Positions 22,412 through 30,931 of a DNA stretch of 39,126 bases are shown in pieces. Each line of letters opens with the position of its first letter. Position 1 is the stretch's first letter. This DNA comes from Paludibacteraceae bacterium (GTDB taxonomy: Bacteria; Bacteroidota; Bacteroidia; Bacteroidales; Paludibacteraceae). The notes under the pieces are model-generated. The model saw only the letters and a list, made by a program, of their open reading frames with translations, made no database searches and was not told where the DNA came from. The translations under genes and the position numbers were made by a program. The stretch covers positions 1-39,126 of the forward strand of contig JAKSMY010000014.1 in assembly GCA_024400275.1 (NCBI GenBank), given 5' to 3'.

Positions 22412-23808
22412 AGGTTGAGTTGGCTGATAGGAATAAAATAGGGCTGTGTATGAATAGTTATTTGTCGAGGTGAATAGATGGTGTTTCCTAATTTAGACAA
22501 CTGCTGTCGAACAGTCAGTAGTGCCCGTTCGGGGTTGTCGGCAGGCTGCTTGGGATAGTCAAACTCGGCACTCCGGTCGCCAATAGTCAGTCGAAAACCA
22601 TTCGGTATTTCCTCAAAGCATATATCTACAGGAATACGTCGTTCGGCGTGCAGGGAACGTTGAAACTCAATATCAAAATTTCGATACAGAACAGCGTCGC
22701 AGGGAATAGCAATCGGTTTGTTGGGTATAATCTTGCCGTCACAGACAGCATTGACGTAGAACCCTCGGTCTCCGAAGCAGACCCCGTCTCCCGGGTGCAG
22801 TTGGTGTATGTCGGTTATGCGTTCGCCTGTTGATTTGGGTGTGTCCCAGTTAGCCATCGGACGTGTCCTGCCATGCAGGAAATAGTCGGTGGCACCGCGG
22901 TGGAACGTCTTGGCAGGGTTGGGAGTGAAATTTAGATGAACGGAAGATAGACCGCCTTCGGCTGAAGGAGTAAGGACCGCTTCGCCGAAAGAGTTGATGG
23001 CATCAAGTTTTTGGCGGTAGTAGGCGGTTATGTTGGTGACATAATCGGCATCTTTGAGGCGGCCTTCTATTTTGAATGTCGTTATGCCGGCATCAATCAT
23101 TTCCTGCAGGTACATAGAACGGTCCAAGTCCTGCAACGAGAGCAGGTAACGCTGATGGATAGGTTCGCCTTTGTCGTCCACTACCTCGTTCATGTGGCTA
23201 TCCAACAGGTCATAGCGCATGCGGCACATCTGTGCACAACAGCCCCGATTGGCACTGCGGTTCATCAGCACCTCGCTCATATAACACCTGCCCGAATAGG
23301 AGACACAGAGCGCACCATGTACAAACGCCTCCAATTCGACGGTGTCGCCCACGGCATCATGTATGGCACGTATCTCGTCAATAGTCAGTTCACGCGCCAG
23401 AACGACACGCTTGAAACCTAAGTCGCGTAGCCGCATAACCTGTTCGGGCGTGCGGTTGTCGCATTGTGTGGAGGCGTGCAGACGAATAGGAGGCAAGTCC
23501 AGTTGCAGGAGCGACAGGTCCTGAACAATAAGTGCATCTACCCCTGTATGATACAAATCCCACGCCATGGCTGCGGCTTCTTTCTTCTCCTCCTCGGTAA
23601 GAAGCGTATTCAGCGTGACCAATACCTGCACCCCATATCGGTGGGCTTCTTTGACAAGCGTGGCAAGGTCCTCCAAACTGTTGGACGCTGCTTGTCGCGC
23701 CCCAAACTTAGGGGCTCCTATATAGACGGCATCGGCACCTGCCTGTATGGCAGCACGTCCGACGGCTAAATTCTTTGCAGGAGACAATATGGAAAAAGTC
23801 GGTTTCAT
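22381..23808 (-). CDS. U32-family peptidase-like protein, C-terminal end out of frame
   Basis: 475 residues. The TIM-barrel-like N-terminal half has FSILSPAKNLAVGRAAIQAG and ADAVYIGAPKFGAR; the family's cysteine cluster is intact in HGALCVSYSGRCYMS and NRGCCAQMCRMRYDL (cysteines 168, 175, 190, 191, 195), and KIEGRLKDADYV follows. U32 relatives act in 23S rRNA or tRNA hydroxylation (RlhA, TrhP) or are called collagenases; the exact role here cannot be read. The frame stops after WRRTLLDNL, and the rest of the family's C-terminus appears in another frame (22217-22411). Residues 273-289 (FGEAVLTPSAEGGLSS) are coded by a repeat copy. The start is 2 bases after the methyltransferase stop. Confidence 0.85.
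   Translation of the reverse strand: MKPTFSILSPAKNLAVGRAAIQAGADAVYIGAPKFGARQAASNSLEDLATLVKEAHRYGVQVLVTLNTLLTEEEKKEAAAMAWDLYHTGVDALIVQDLSLLQLDLPPIRLHASTQCDNRTPEQVMRLRDLGFKRVVLARELTIDEIRAIHDAVGDTVELEAFVHGALCVSYSGRCYMSEVLMNRSANRGCCAQMCRMRYDLLDSHMNEVVDDKGEPIHQRYLLSLQDLDRSMYLQEMIDAGITTFKIEGRLKDADYVTNITAYYRQKLDAINSFGEAVLTPSAEGGLSSVHLNFTPNPAKTFHRGATDYFLHGRTRPMANWDTPKSTGERITDIHQLHPGDGVCFGDRGFYVNAVCDGKIIPNKPIAIPCDAVLYRNFDIEFQRSLHAERRIPVDICFEEIPNGFRLTIGDRSAEFDYPKQPADNPERALLTVRQQLSKLGNTIYSPRQITIHTQPYFIPISQLNLWRRTLLDNL
22942..22991 (+). repeat. About 25-base repeat dimer inside the U32 gene
   Basis: Two units, GGAAGATAGACCGCC (continuing TTCGGCTGAAGG) and AAGGACCGCTTCGCCGAAAG, lie in the gene in the antisense direction. 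The first 24 bases are identical to the copy between dnaK and lysS (38843-38894, reverse complement). In the protein they give residues 273-289, placed between YYRQKLDAI and the conserved LNFTPNPAKTFHRG, where other family members have a variable loop. Confidence 0.85.
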
Positions 23809-23810
23809 TG

Positions 23811-24353
23811 TTAACTCATATCCGGCTGTCGCAACTGGGTGGAAAGTTTATATAAAACGATACCGGCAGTAACGGAAACATTTAGGGAGTGTTTCGTTCC
23901 ATACTGGCTGATTTCGATTGCTCCATCAGCCGCATCGACAACGTCCTGACTGACTCCGAAAACCTCATGTCCAAGGATAACGGCAGTGGGTGTCTGCACG
24001 TGTATATCGTCAAAATTGGTGCTGTTATGGGTCTGCTCAACGGCATAGACGGCATAACCGTCGTTTTTAAGTTGTTGCACAGCGTCCAAGGTATTGTCAA
24101 AATAACGGAAAGGCACAGTCTGTTCGGCTCCCAACGCTGTCTTATGTATCTCGGCATTGGGGGGACAGCAGCATATACCACACAAATAAACCGCCTGCAA
24201 ACGGAAAGCGTCGGCTGTGCGGAACACGGCACCTATATTATGCTGACTGCGAACATTATCCAGTACCACAATCAAAGGTACTTTGTCCGAAGCCTTGAAC
24301 TCCTCAGCAGAGAGGCGGTGCATCTCGGGTATAGTCAGTTTGGCGTGGTTCAT
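23811..24353 (-). CDS. SpoU (TrmH-like) RNA 2'-O-methyltransferase
   Basis: 180 residues. The SPOUT motifs are present: motif 1 VLDNVRSQHNIGAVFRTADA, motif 2 VILGHEVFGVSQDVVDAADG, and motif 3 IEISQYGTKHSLNVSVTAGI. Members transfer a methyl group from S-adenosylmethionine to ribose oxygens of tRNA or rRNA; the target is not decided by the sequence. The protein is short, with no N-terminal RNA-binding extension. It overlaps the rimM stop by 4 bases (ATGA), which suggests coupled translation. Confidence 0.9.
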   Translation of the reverse strand: MNHAKLTIPEMHRLSAEEFKASDKVPLIVVLDNVRSQHNIGAVFRTADAFRLQAVYLCGICCCPPNAEIHKTALGAEQTVPFRYFDNTLDAVQQLKNDGYAVYAVEQTHNSTNFDDIHVQTPTAVILGHEVFGVSQDVVDAADGAIEISQYGTKHSLNVSVTAGIVLYKLSTQLRQPDMS

Positions 24354-24829
24354 AATCCGGTGGGTAAGGTCATTGTCAGGGTTCGGTTCGTGTGGTCGAT
24401 GGCGGTAATCAGGTCCTCGTGCAAAGGAATCAGTCTGCCGTCTTGCAGGGTAGCCAACACATTGGCTGTGGAGTCGTCTATCTCAACAACAGGACAGCCG
24501 TTAAGCGAGTAGCCGACAATATCCTGCCACGACAAGATAGCATCTTCTTCCGCCACCACATCACTACGCAGCATATAAATATCACAACCGGTAAGCGTCA
24601 AGGCTTTCTGCTCGTTATCTACACCTTCCAAGACAAACAGCAGGTCATCGCCCTTGCAACGCCACTCGTTGACGCGAAAGGGAACAGGTATGTTGTCTAT
24701 CATGATGACGATAAACTCAGCCTGTGCCTCGTCCCAATACGTGTTCAGCATACGCCCCTGCACTTCACCCTGTTTGCCGTGTGTGCGAACCAAGGTGCCG
24801 ATTTGTATGATATCTTTGCTTTCTATCAT
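24350..24829 (-). CDS. rimM: Ribosome maturation factor RimM
   Basis: 159 residues with the N-terminal barrel start IIQIGTLVRTHGKQGEVQGR, typical of RimM, and the PRC-barrel part in the C-terminal half (DIVGYSLNGCPVVEI, LIPLHEDLITAIDHTNRTLT). RimM helps to mature the head of the small ribosomal subunit. It is slightly shorter than the usual 165-175 residues. It starts in the stop codon of the previous gene (TAATG) and overlaps the methyltransferase gene; rimM beside an RNA methyltransferase gene is a common order. Confidence 0.92.
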   Translation of the reverse strand: MIESKDIIQIGTLVRTHGKQGEVQGRMLNTYWDEAQAEFIVIMIDNIPVPFRVNEWRCKGDDLLFVLEGVDNEQKALTLTGCDIYMLRSDVVAEEDAILSWQDIVGYSLNGCPVVEIDDSTANVLATLQDGRLIPLHEDLITAIDHTNRTLTMTLPTGL

Positions 24830-25284
24830 TAGTTGCGAATGAGTATTTTTTGATAGCGCGGTTCTACATCATAGGGGCGCAGGGGCTCGTTGGCAATGCC
24901 CTTAGTAGGGAAGGCGGCGACAGACAGGTCGTATTCCTCACCACAAGTGGGGCAGACGGCATAGAAACCTCCGTCAACTTTGACCGGTTTGTCTTTGAGC
25001 AAACAATGGGGGCAGCATAAATCGGCAGCGCGGTATTGATTAACGGTATTAACCCACACTACCACGCCGGCATAGCCTATGTATTCGTCTATTTTGAAGG
25101 ACTGAGTAAAAGGTGGCAGAAATACCTTAAAACCGTTATCGGGAATGAAATGCGGGTATGTAAGCAAGTCAATCTCGATATTGACGGGGTAGTCGGGAAC
25201 ACTGCTTCTCCGCTTGTTCTTACAGCCGATGCACACGACGAGCATGAGCATGACTATTAGCCAACTGGTTGTGCGATAGGACAT
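24829..25284 (-). CDS. Lipoprotein with a Rieske-like, cysteine-only metal site
   Basis: 151 residues with lipobox VCIGC (cysteine 21). The C-terminal half resembles a Rieske-type ferredoxin fold known from Bacteroidota lipoproteins: LCCPHCLLKDKPVK and, 20-odd residues on, GFYAVCPTCGEEYDLS, then GIANEPLRPYDV. A true Rieske site needs two cysteines and two histidines; here a CPHC and a CPTC pair are present, so a zinc-ribbon-like or rubredoxin-like site is more likely. Function unknown. The start overlaps the FKBP stop (TAATG). Confidence 0.75.
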   Translation of the reverse strand: MSYRTTSWLIVMLMLVVCIGCKNKRRSSVPDYPVNIEIDLLTYPHFIPDNGFKVFLPPFTQSFKIDEYIGYAGVVVWVNTVNQYRAADLCCPHCLLKDKPVKVDGGFYAVCPTCGEEYDLSVAAFPTKGIANEPLRPYDVEPRYQKILIRN

Positions 25285-25766
25285 TATTCCACTTGCAATA
25301 GTTCAACATCGTAGATAAGAGTGGAGTAGGGCGGTATAAATCCGGACACGCCCTCTGTACCCCAACTGCCGGAACCGTAACCCAAATCGGACGGGATATA
25401 CAGCACGTAATGGGCAGTAGGAACCATCTTGCACAGTCCTTCTATAATGCCTGCAATCTGTCCGCTGACGGCTAAAGGAACGTTTTTCCCCTGCTCAACC
25501 ACATTGCCGTTGATGAGGCGTTCGGTATAGTTGACTACCACTGTTTTGAGCACATCGGGGTGCTGTTGCGGTCCTCCTTTGCCATCGTCAATAATAAGGT
25601 ATTGCAGTCCGTTGGGGGTAATCTTAAAGTTTTCTTGGTGCTGTTGGATATTGGCATTATGCTCCAACCAAGCCATATTCTCGGCTCTCCAATCTAACCA
25701 ATTCTCTTTTTTGCAGCCGGATAAGAGCATAGTGGCTGCCAGAAAAATAAATGCGTAGTGTTTCAT
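25284..25766 (-). CDS. FKBP-type peptidyl-prolyl isomerase lipoprotein
   Basis: 160 residues from the ATG at 25766, nine bases after the EnvC-like stop; a TTG at 25775 could extend it by three residues. The lipobox LLSGC puts the lipid on cysteine 18. Residues about 60-160 form an FKBP domain: VVVNYTERLINGNVVEQG, IIEGLCKMVPTAHYVLYIPSD, GYGS and the end LIYDVELLQVE. Such lipoproteins assist folding of exported proteins, probably at the outer membrane. The canonical phenylalanine and tryptophan pocket residues are only partly kept. Confidence 0.88.
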   Translation of the reverse strand: MKHYAFIFLAATMLLSGCKKENWLDWRAENMAWLEHNANIQQHQENFKITPNGLQYLIIDDGKGGPQQHPDVLKTVVVNYTERLINGNVVEQGKNVPLAVSGQIAGIIEGLCKMVPTAHYVLYIPSDLGYGSGSWGTEGVSGFIPPYSTLIYDVELLQVE

Positions 25767-25775
25767 TGTTATCAA

Positions 25776-26942
25776 CTATTGTGCAATCCAAGATGAGGGA
25801 TTTTGCAGTTCACGGTCTTTATATATTTGGAAGAATAATTCGGTCTTATTGTCGTCAGCGGCATCGGTGTAGATGTGCCCGAGTGTTTGTTTGGTAGATA
25901 CTTTGTCCCCCTGTTTGACGGTCACGTCCTTGAGGTTGCTATAGACACTGCGGTAATTACCATGTTGCACAATAACGGCGTAGGTGTTACCCAAGACCAG
26001 AATTCCACTCACTTCCCCTTCGTACACGGCACGTGCTGCGGCTCCGGCAACGGTTTGGAGGTAGATACCTTTGTTGTTGATGGTAACATGCTCGTAAACA
26101 GGGTGCTGGTGCGTGCCGAAGAAGCCGGAAATAAAGCCTTTCTCCACCGGCCACGGCAGCAGTCCTTTGTTCTTCTCAAATCCACCGGCAATCAGTTGCT
26201 GCTCTTTGGTAAGGGCTGTCTTGCTCTGCGTTTGCTGGCGAATCATATTCTCGATTTTGCGGTTGATTTCGTCCGCTTTTTGTTGTTGCTTCTTTAACTG
26301 GGACGTCAGGTTCTTCTCCTGCTTTTTGAGGTCTTGGAGCATTTGTTGCTGTTTGCGCTCGTTGCGTGCCAGTTTGTCTCGCTCCGATTCCTGCTCGTGC
26401 AACGCGATGTTGCGGTCCTGTTTACGGTCAGACAGCAAGGCATTTTGAATATCAATGTCCGTTTGCAGTCCAAGAATGCGCTTGACGGCATCTTTGCGGT
26501 ACTGCTCGAACTCGTACATATAATAAATACGCCGGCAGAGTTGTTGGAAATTCTTGGCGGACAGCAGAAAGAGCAGGGGCGAAGCGTTTAAGTCGGCATA
26601 ATGTGTTTCTTGTACCAGACGTGCATAATCGGCCTTGTGAGCCTCCAACTCGTTTTGCAGGATATTGCGCCGGTTAGTCAGGTTCTGAATATCATTATCC
26701 AGCATAGTAATCTCGGTGTTTATCGAGGAGATGATGCGTTTGCGGTTCTTGATATCCTGGTTCAGCAGATTGAGTTTGTTTTGTGTGCTTTTTTTATTGG
26801 TCTTGGTTTGGGAAAGCATGCGGTCAGTCTCCTTAATCTGTTGCTGGATTTTCTGCTGCTCTTTCTGCAAATCCTTCACCGTCTGCGTATAAGCGCACAA
26901 GGGGAGCAAAACAATATATAGAACGGTAAGAAAACGTTTCAT
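25776..26942 (-). CDS. EnvC-like murein hydrolase activator with degenerate LytM domain
   Basis: 388 residues: a signal peptide (MKRFLTVLYIVLLPLCAYTQ), then a long coiled coil rich in Q, K and E (about residues 22-240), and a C-terminal LytM/M23 domain (about 260-388) with LPWPVEKGFISGFFGTHQHP. The zinc ligands of active M23 peptidases are missing: NNKGIYL stands in place of HxGxD, and ELFFQIY in place of HxHFE. This is the state of EnvC and NlpD, which activate amidases during cell division instead of cutting murein. A TPR gene precedes it in the same operon. Confidence 0.88.
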   Translation of the reverse strand: MKRFLTVLYIVLLPLCAYTQTVKDLQKEQQKIQQQIKETDRMLSQTKTNKKSTQNKLNLLNQDIKNRKRIISSINTEITMLDNDIQNLTNRRNILQNELEAHKADYARLVQETHYADLNASPLLFLLSAKNFQQLCRRIYYMYEFEQYRKDAVKRILGLQTDIDIQNALLSDRKQDRNIALHEQESERDKLARNERKQQQMLQDLKKQEKNLTSQLKKQQQKADEINRKIENMIRQQTQSKTALTKEQQLIAGGFEKNKGLLPWPVEKGFISGFFGTHQHPVYEHVTINNKGIYLQTVAGAAARAVYEGEVSGILVLGNTYAVIVQHGNYRSVYSNLKDVTVKQGDKVSTKQTLGHIYTDAADDNKTELFFQIYKDRELQNPSSWIAQ

Positions 26943-26948
26943 TGCAAA

Positions 26949-27908
26949 TTAGTGGTTGATGATTTGGTTATAATGATTTTGAATTTCCTTCGGAATGGCA
27001 TGTCCTTCCAGATACTGTACGGCTTGACGAATGTATATTTTAGCCAATTCATATTGCCCGGTCAGGTACAGAATCCAAGCGTATGTGTCCAAGTAGGTAG
27101 GGTTATTGGGCTCAGCCTGCACCGCTTTGGTGCTCATGCTTTCTGCCAAACGGAGGTCACCCTTGCCGGTTGCCAATAGATAGGCGTAATTATTCAGCGC
27201 GTAAGCGTTATGAGGGTCTAATTTGAGAATTTCCTGATAGAGAGGAAAGAGTTGTCTTACCGGTCGTCCCGTAGCCTCGTACAACTGCACGCGATAGATT
27301 TGAAACTGCAAGTTGGCGGGGTCTTCTTTCAGGTAGTCCTCAATGGCGGAGATGGCTTTCTTGGGGCTCTGCATCAGCATATATATCCGATAGCGGTTAA
27401 TGGCACTATACGCATTGTAGCCCTCAATCCGGTCTAAATGATCCTGTGCGTTGATGGCCTGTTTATATTGCTTCGCCCCGATATAGGCATCACGCAAATG
27501 ATCCCATAAATCGGACTCGGAAGGAATGAGTTTGGCAGTTTGTTCCATAACATGAATTGCCTCCTTCCGATTCTCTGCCGTTTGCGTGTTATAGAGTGTG
27601 ACGGCATATTCCAGCCAGCAATCCGCCGGGGCTTGTTTCCATGCCTGTTTATAGTATAGCAAGGCTTGGTCTGTGAGGTTCACCCCACGGTATATATGCC
27701 CGAGGTACAGGTTGGTCATGGCATCTTCAGGATAGAGGGCATAGCAGAACTCAAAGAGAGGATAAGCCTCTGCAAACTGTTCGTTCTGCCACATGCGTTC
27801 CGCTTCGTAAAAATAGTACAAGAAGCGTTGCCTCTGTTCCGTGGTCATAGCCACCAATCGAGTGGGCAATAAACACAACAATAATATGACTAACTTATTA
27901 ACTTTCAA
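26949..27908 (-). CDS. TPR-repeat exported protein
   Basis: 319 residues with a signal peptide (MKVNKLVILLLCLLPTRLVA). The rest is a chain of tetratricopeptide-like helical pairs, for example AYPLFEFCYALYPEDAMTNL, ALLYYKQAWKQAPADCWLEY, YQEILKLDPHNAYALNNYAY and AVQAEPNNPTYLDTYAWILY. TPR proteins act as scaffolds; no partner is coded in the protein. It lies between dut and the EnvC-like gene, a conserved neighbourhood in Bacteroidales as far as I know, which suggests an envelope role. Confidence 0.85.
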   Translation of the reverse strand: MKVNKLVILLLCLLPTRLVAMTTEQRQRFLYYFYEAERMWQNEQFAEAYPLFEFCYALYPEDAMTNLYLGHIYRGVNLTDQALLYYKQAWKQAPADCWLEYAVTLYNTQTAENRKEAIHVMEQTAKLIPSESDLWDHLRDAYIGAKQYKQAINAQDHLDRIEGYNAYSAINRYRIYMLMQSPKKAISAIEDYLKEDPANLQFQIYRVQLYEATGRPVRQLFPLYQEILKLDPHNAYALNNYAYLLATGKGDLRLAESMSTKAVQAEPNNPTYLDTYAWILYLTGQYELAKIYIRQAVQYLEGHAIPKEIQNHYNQIINH

Positions 27909-27917
27909 TCTGTTGCT

Positions 27918-28352
27918 TTATTTTCTTCCGCTATGTCCAAATCCGCCTGCACCCCGTTCGGTGTTACTTAACTCGTGTACTTCCACCAACTCGGGCTGTT
28001 CATGCCGCGCGATAACCATCTGACAGATACGTTCCCCGGGTTCGATGGTCTGGGGTTCGCCACTCAGGTTGATAAGGATAACGCCTATCTCACCGCGATA
28101 ATCGGCATCTATGGTGCCGGGAGTGTTCAGCACCGTAATGCCACGCTTCAAAGCCAAACCGCTGCGTGGACGAATTTGTGCCTCGTATCCTTCGGGCAGT
28201 TCGATATACAGCCCTGTCGGAAAGAGATAACGCTGCAAAGGCTGCAAGGTCACGGGCTCGCTGATGGCACACCGAATATCTAATCCGGCAGCTTGGGCAC
28301 TCCCGTATTGCGGAAGCGGATAGGTGCTTTTATTGATAATTTTGACAGTCAT
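27918..28352 (-). CDS. dut: Deoxyuridine 5'-triphosphate nucleotidohydrolase
   Basis: 144 residues, the normal size of trimeric dUTPase. All five motifs are visible: [11 protein letters not shown] (1), [12 protein letters not shown] (2), [15 protein letters not shown] (3), [11 protein letters not shown] (4) and [12 protein letters not shown] (5). The catalytic aspartate lies in motif 3. The enzyme cleaves dUTP to dUMP, keeps uracil out of DNA and feeds thymidylate synthesis. It starts one base after the stop of the kinase-like gene. Confidence 0.97.
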   Translation of the reverse strand: MTVKIINKSTYPLPQYGSAQAAGLDIRCAISEPVTLQPLQRYLFPTGLYIELPEGYEAQIRPRSGLALKRGITVLNTPGTIDADYRGEIGVILINLSGEPQTIEPGERICQMVIARHEQPELVEVHELSNTERGAGGFGHSGRK

Positions 28353-28353
28353 A

Positions 28354-29235
28354 TTAAAAACGTTTCTCGGTCAATATACGTAAGCCGTCCTCTACAATGC
28401 GTATATGCAATTCTCTGGGCATCTGCAAGGGCTCGCCATCTACGTGCATCGGTCCCTCTTTTTCCCGGATAACGGTCACTTCCTGAGTCTGAATAGTGTT
28501 CATATATGTGTCCCGGTCAATGAGCTTGGTAAATAAACCGAAGGCGAGACTGGGTGCCATAATCAGAGGGAATTTACTTAAGATAGCTATATCCATTTTA
28601 CCGTCCTGTATGCTAGCTTTTGGCGCGATGAACGCGTCATTACCCCATTGATTGGCATTGGCGAACGTAATGAGAAAAGCCTCCGGACTGAGTTCTATAT
28701 CTTTGCCTTTGATAATGTATGTCTCCGGACGATAGGAGAATAAATCTTTGAATATCTGCTGCAAATAAGTTTTCATACCCCGTGTTCCCGCAGCAGCGAA
28801 TTTATCGGCAATCAACGCATCAAATCCTACTCCGCAGGTACAAACAAAAGGGTGCTCGTTGACCAAACCGTAGTCTGCTTTAACGGCTTCGCCACGGTTA
28901 ATCTGCTCCATAGCGCGGTTGAAGCGGAAAGACATGCCAATATGCCGGGCAAAACCATTTCCCGAACCGGTTGGAATAACGCCTAAAGCCGTTTCCGTGT
29001 CCCGCACACCACAGACAACTTCGTTGACGGTGCCGTCTCCTCCTACTGCCACTACGGCATCAAAACCCATTTTGGCAAACTGACGCGCCAACTCGGTTCC
29101 GTGACCGGCATATTCGGTAAAAACGATATTCTCCAACCATTGCGAATGGTCTAATTCCTTTTCAATCATTTTAGGCAGTTTACGTTTGTTTACACCGCCC
29201 GAAATGGGATTAATTATAAAAGCTATATTTTTCAT
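28354..29235 (-). CDS. Diacylglycerol/lipid kinase family protein
   Basis: 293 residues from [14 protein letters not shown] at 29235. The open frame continues upstream to 29346, but that part contains the promoter at 29253-29283 and is not conserved. The DAGK catalytic signature [12 protein letters not shown] and the loop [15 protein letters not shown] are present, together with the C-terminal MHVDGEPL typical of the family (DagK, YegS, BmrU). It phosphorylates a lipid or sphingoid substrate at the membrane; which one cannot be told. It is the first gene of the ten-gene operon. Confidence 0.92.
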   Translation of the reverse strand: MKNIAFIINPISGGVNKRKLPKMIEKELDHSQWLENIVFTEYAGHGTELARQFAKMGFDAVVAVGGDGTVNEVVCGVRDTETALGVIPTGSGNGFARHIGMSFRFNRAMEQINRGEAVKADYGLVNEHPFVCTCGVGFDALIADKFAAAGTRGMKTYLQQIFKDLFSYRPETYIIKGKDIELSPEAFLITFANANQWGNDAFIAPKASIQDGKMDIAILSKFPLIMAPSLAFGLFTKLIDRDTYMNTIQTQEVTVIREKEGPMHVDGEPLQMPRELHIRIVEDGLRILTEKRF

Positions 29236-29252
29236 AATGGTATATTTTAGCG

Positions 29253-29283
29253 CAAAAATACAAAAAAAATTGCATTTATGCAA
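29253..29283 (-). promoter_or_regulatory. Promoter of the ten-gene leftward operon
   Basis: On the minus strand TTG (29283-29281), exactly 20 bases, then TATTTTTG (29260-29253). The TTG is part of the palindrome TTGCATTTATGCAA (29270-29283). Its -33 box lies only 7 bases from that of the divergent promoter. Confidence 0.8.
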
Positions 29284-29289
29284 CTTTTT

Positions 29290-29321
29290 TTTGCATATTT
29301 GATTTATTTGTTGTACTTTTG
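29290..29321 (+). promoter_or_regulatory. Promoter of the DUF3276 gene
   Basis: TTTG (TTG at 29291-29293), exactly 20 bases, then TACTTTTG (29314-29321). It diverges from the promoter at 29253-29283. The start codon at 29394 lies about 70 bases further and has an AAGGAG eight bases before it. Confidence 0.8.
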
Positions 29322-29393
29322 TAGCGGTTTTGGTTGTGTTGACCAAAAGTAAGGAGTATTTTTATCAATTTTTTGTGAGAAGGAGATTCAAAC

Positions 29394-29789
29394 ATGGAAG
29401 AAAAGAAAGAGCCGGAAATTGTGTATTCACATTCGGTGAAAGCAGGTAAGCGCATTTACTATTTAGACGTAAAGAAATCGCGCAACGATGATTTGTATTT
29501 GTGCATTACGGAGAGTAAGAGAAAACAAGGATTGGAAGACGAAGTTCCTCAATTTGAGAAACACAAAGTGTTCCTGTATCGTGAAGATTTTGACCATTTT
29601 AAGGAGGCTCTTCAAGACGTGATAGGTTTTGTAGAAGGCAAGCTTGGTAAAATGGAAGGGCGTTCGGAGTGGACAGCACACGAAGAAGGAGCAGCAGAAA
29701 CCGCTGCAACGGAAGAACAGGAAATTGCTTCGGAAGCAGAGACTGAACCTAAGAAAAAAGGTTTGTTCGGAAGATTTAAGAAGGATTGA
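29394..29789 (+). CDS. DUF3276 PUR-domain nucleic-acid-binding protein
   Basis: 131 residues. The first 85 hold the PUR-alpha-like domain: IVYSHSVKAGKRIYYLDVKK, DLYLCITESKR and FLYREDFDHFKEALQDVI. Such small PUR proteins of Bacteroidota and spirochaetes bind single-stranded DNA or RNA. The tail is acidic and alanine-rich, then basic and glycine-rich (KKKGLFGRFKKD). An AAGGAG lies eight bases before the ATG. The last 14 bases overlap the end of the convergent coaBC gene. Confidence 0.88.
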   Translation: MEEKKEPEIVYSHSVKAGKRIYYLDVKKSRNDDLYLCITESKRKQGLEDEVPQFEKHKVFLYREDFDHFKEALQDVIGFVEGKLGKMEGRSEWTAHEEGAAETAATEEQEIASEAETEPKKKGLFGRFKKD

Positions 29790-30930
29790 TATTATCCAAG
29801 ATAATTTGTGCGACTGCCTCCTTGGAAAGAAGGGGGTAGTCTTTTTTAGTGCCGTCACAGCGGAGTAAGGTAACTTTGTTGGTGTCATAACCAAATCCGG
29901 CACCTTGGTCTTGCAGCGAGTTAAGCACGATTAAGTCAAGATTTTTCTTCTCCAATTTGCGTTGGGCATTCTCAACTTCGTGTTCGGTCTCTAAGGCAAA
30001 CCCTATCAACAGTTGACGGGCATTTTTCATAGCCCCCAAGGTGGCAGCTATGTCTGGGTTCTCCGTCAAAGAGAGCGTTCGCTCTGCGTGGTCACCTTCT
30101 TTCTTTATTTTATGTGCGGCACACTCTGACGGTCTGTAGTCTGCCACAGCGGCTGCCAATATCGCTATATCTGCCTCTGGAAAAGCGTTTACGGCTTCCC
30201 TGCACATCTGCTCGGCGGACATCTGACCCATGATGAGGGTAACTTGTGCACCGCGACGGCGGCACTCCTGTGCCAAGGCACGTCCCATCTTGCCTGTCGA
30301 AAAATTACTGATATAGCGAACAGGGTCAATTTTCTCTACCGTAGGTCCTGCCGTTATCAGCACGCGCTTTCCCTGCATTGTCTTAGGGGTAAAAGCACTA
30401 TAAATCTCTTCCAACAGAACATCTACCTCTTGCATTCTTCCCTTTCCTGTCGTGCCACAGGCCAATGCTCCTTCTGCACAATCCAGCATGGTGATATTAG
30501 ACCATGAGGCAAGTTGCTGCATAGCCTGTTGCGTGGCAGGCGATTGATACATCTTGTCATTCATGGCAGGGGCTATGATGACGGGTTTCCGCATAGCGGC
30601 AAAGGTGGTAGTCAAAGCATCGTCGGCGATGCCGGCTGCCATCTTGGCTAACACATTGGCTGTGGCAGGAGCAACAAGCATCAGATCCGCCCATTCGGGT
30701 AGTGAGATATGCTCGGTAGCATGTGCGTTTACGGAAGCAAACACATCACTATAGACGGTGTGTCCGCTTAGTGTACGCAAGGTGGTGTCTGTAACAAACT
30801 CCAAGGCGTTGCGCGTGGTAGTTACACGCACTTCAGCGCCTGCTTTGGTAAGCAGGCGTATCAGTTCGGGTATCTTGTAGGCGGCAATGCCACCGGATAT
30901 ACCTATCAGTATGTGTTTGTCTTTCAGCAA
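29776..30930 (-). CDS. coaBC: Bifunctional CoaBC (PPC decarboxylase / PPC synthetase)
   Basis: 384 residues, two domains. The N-terminal flavin-dependent CoaC part (about 1-185) has ISGGIAAYKIPELIRLL, the catalytic-histidine region ATEHISLPEWADL and the PAMNDKMY motif; the C-terminal CoaB part has RVLITAGPTVEKIDPVRYIS and NFSTGKMG, and a K-I-K-K near the active site. It makes 4'-phosphopantetheine from phosphopantothenate and cysteine in coenzyme A synthesis. It lies one base after rpoZ. Its stop region overlaps the convergent DUF3276 gene by 14 bases. Confidence 0.95.
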   Translation of the reverse strand: MLKDKHILIGISGGIAAYKIPELIRLLTKAGAEVRVTTTRNALEFVTDTTLRTLSGHTVYSDVFASVNAHATEHISLPEWADLMLVAPATANVLAKMAAGIADDALTTTFAAMRKPVIIAPAMNDKMYQSPATQQAMQQLASWSNITMLDCAEGALACGTTGKGRMQEVDVLLEEIYSAFTPKTMQGKRVLITAGPTVEKIDPVRYISNFSTGKMGRALAQECRRRGAQVTLIMGQMSAEQMCREAVNAFPEADIAILAAAVADYRPSECAAHKIKKEGDHAERTLSLTENPDIAATLGAMKNARQLLIGFALETEHEVENAQRKLEKKNLDLIVLNSLQDQGAGFGYDTNKVTLLRCDGTKKDYPLLSKEAVAQIILDNINPS

Positions 30931-30931
30931 A

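Noticed and set aside
28354..29346. Longer 330-residue start for the lipid-kinase gene
   Set aside because: The extra 37 codons run over the promoter at 29253-29283 and are not conserved; the family starts at [14 protein letters not shown].
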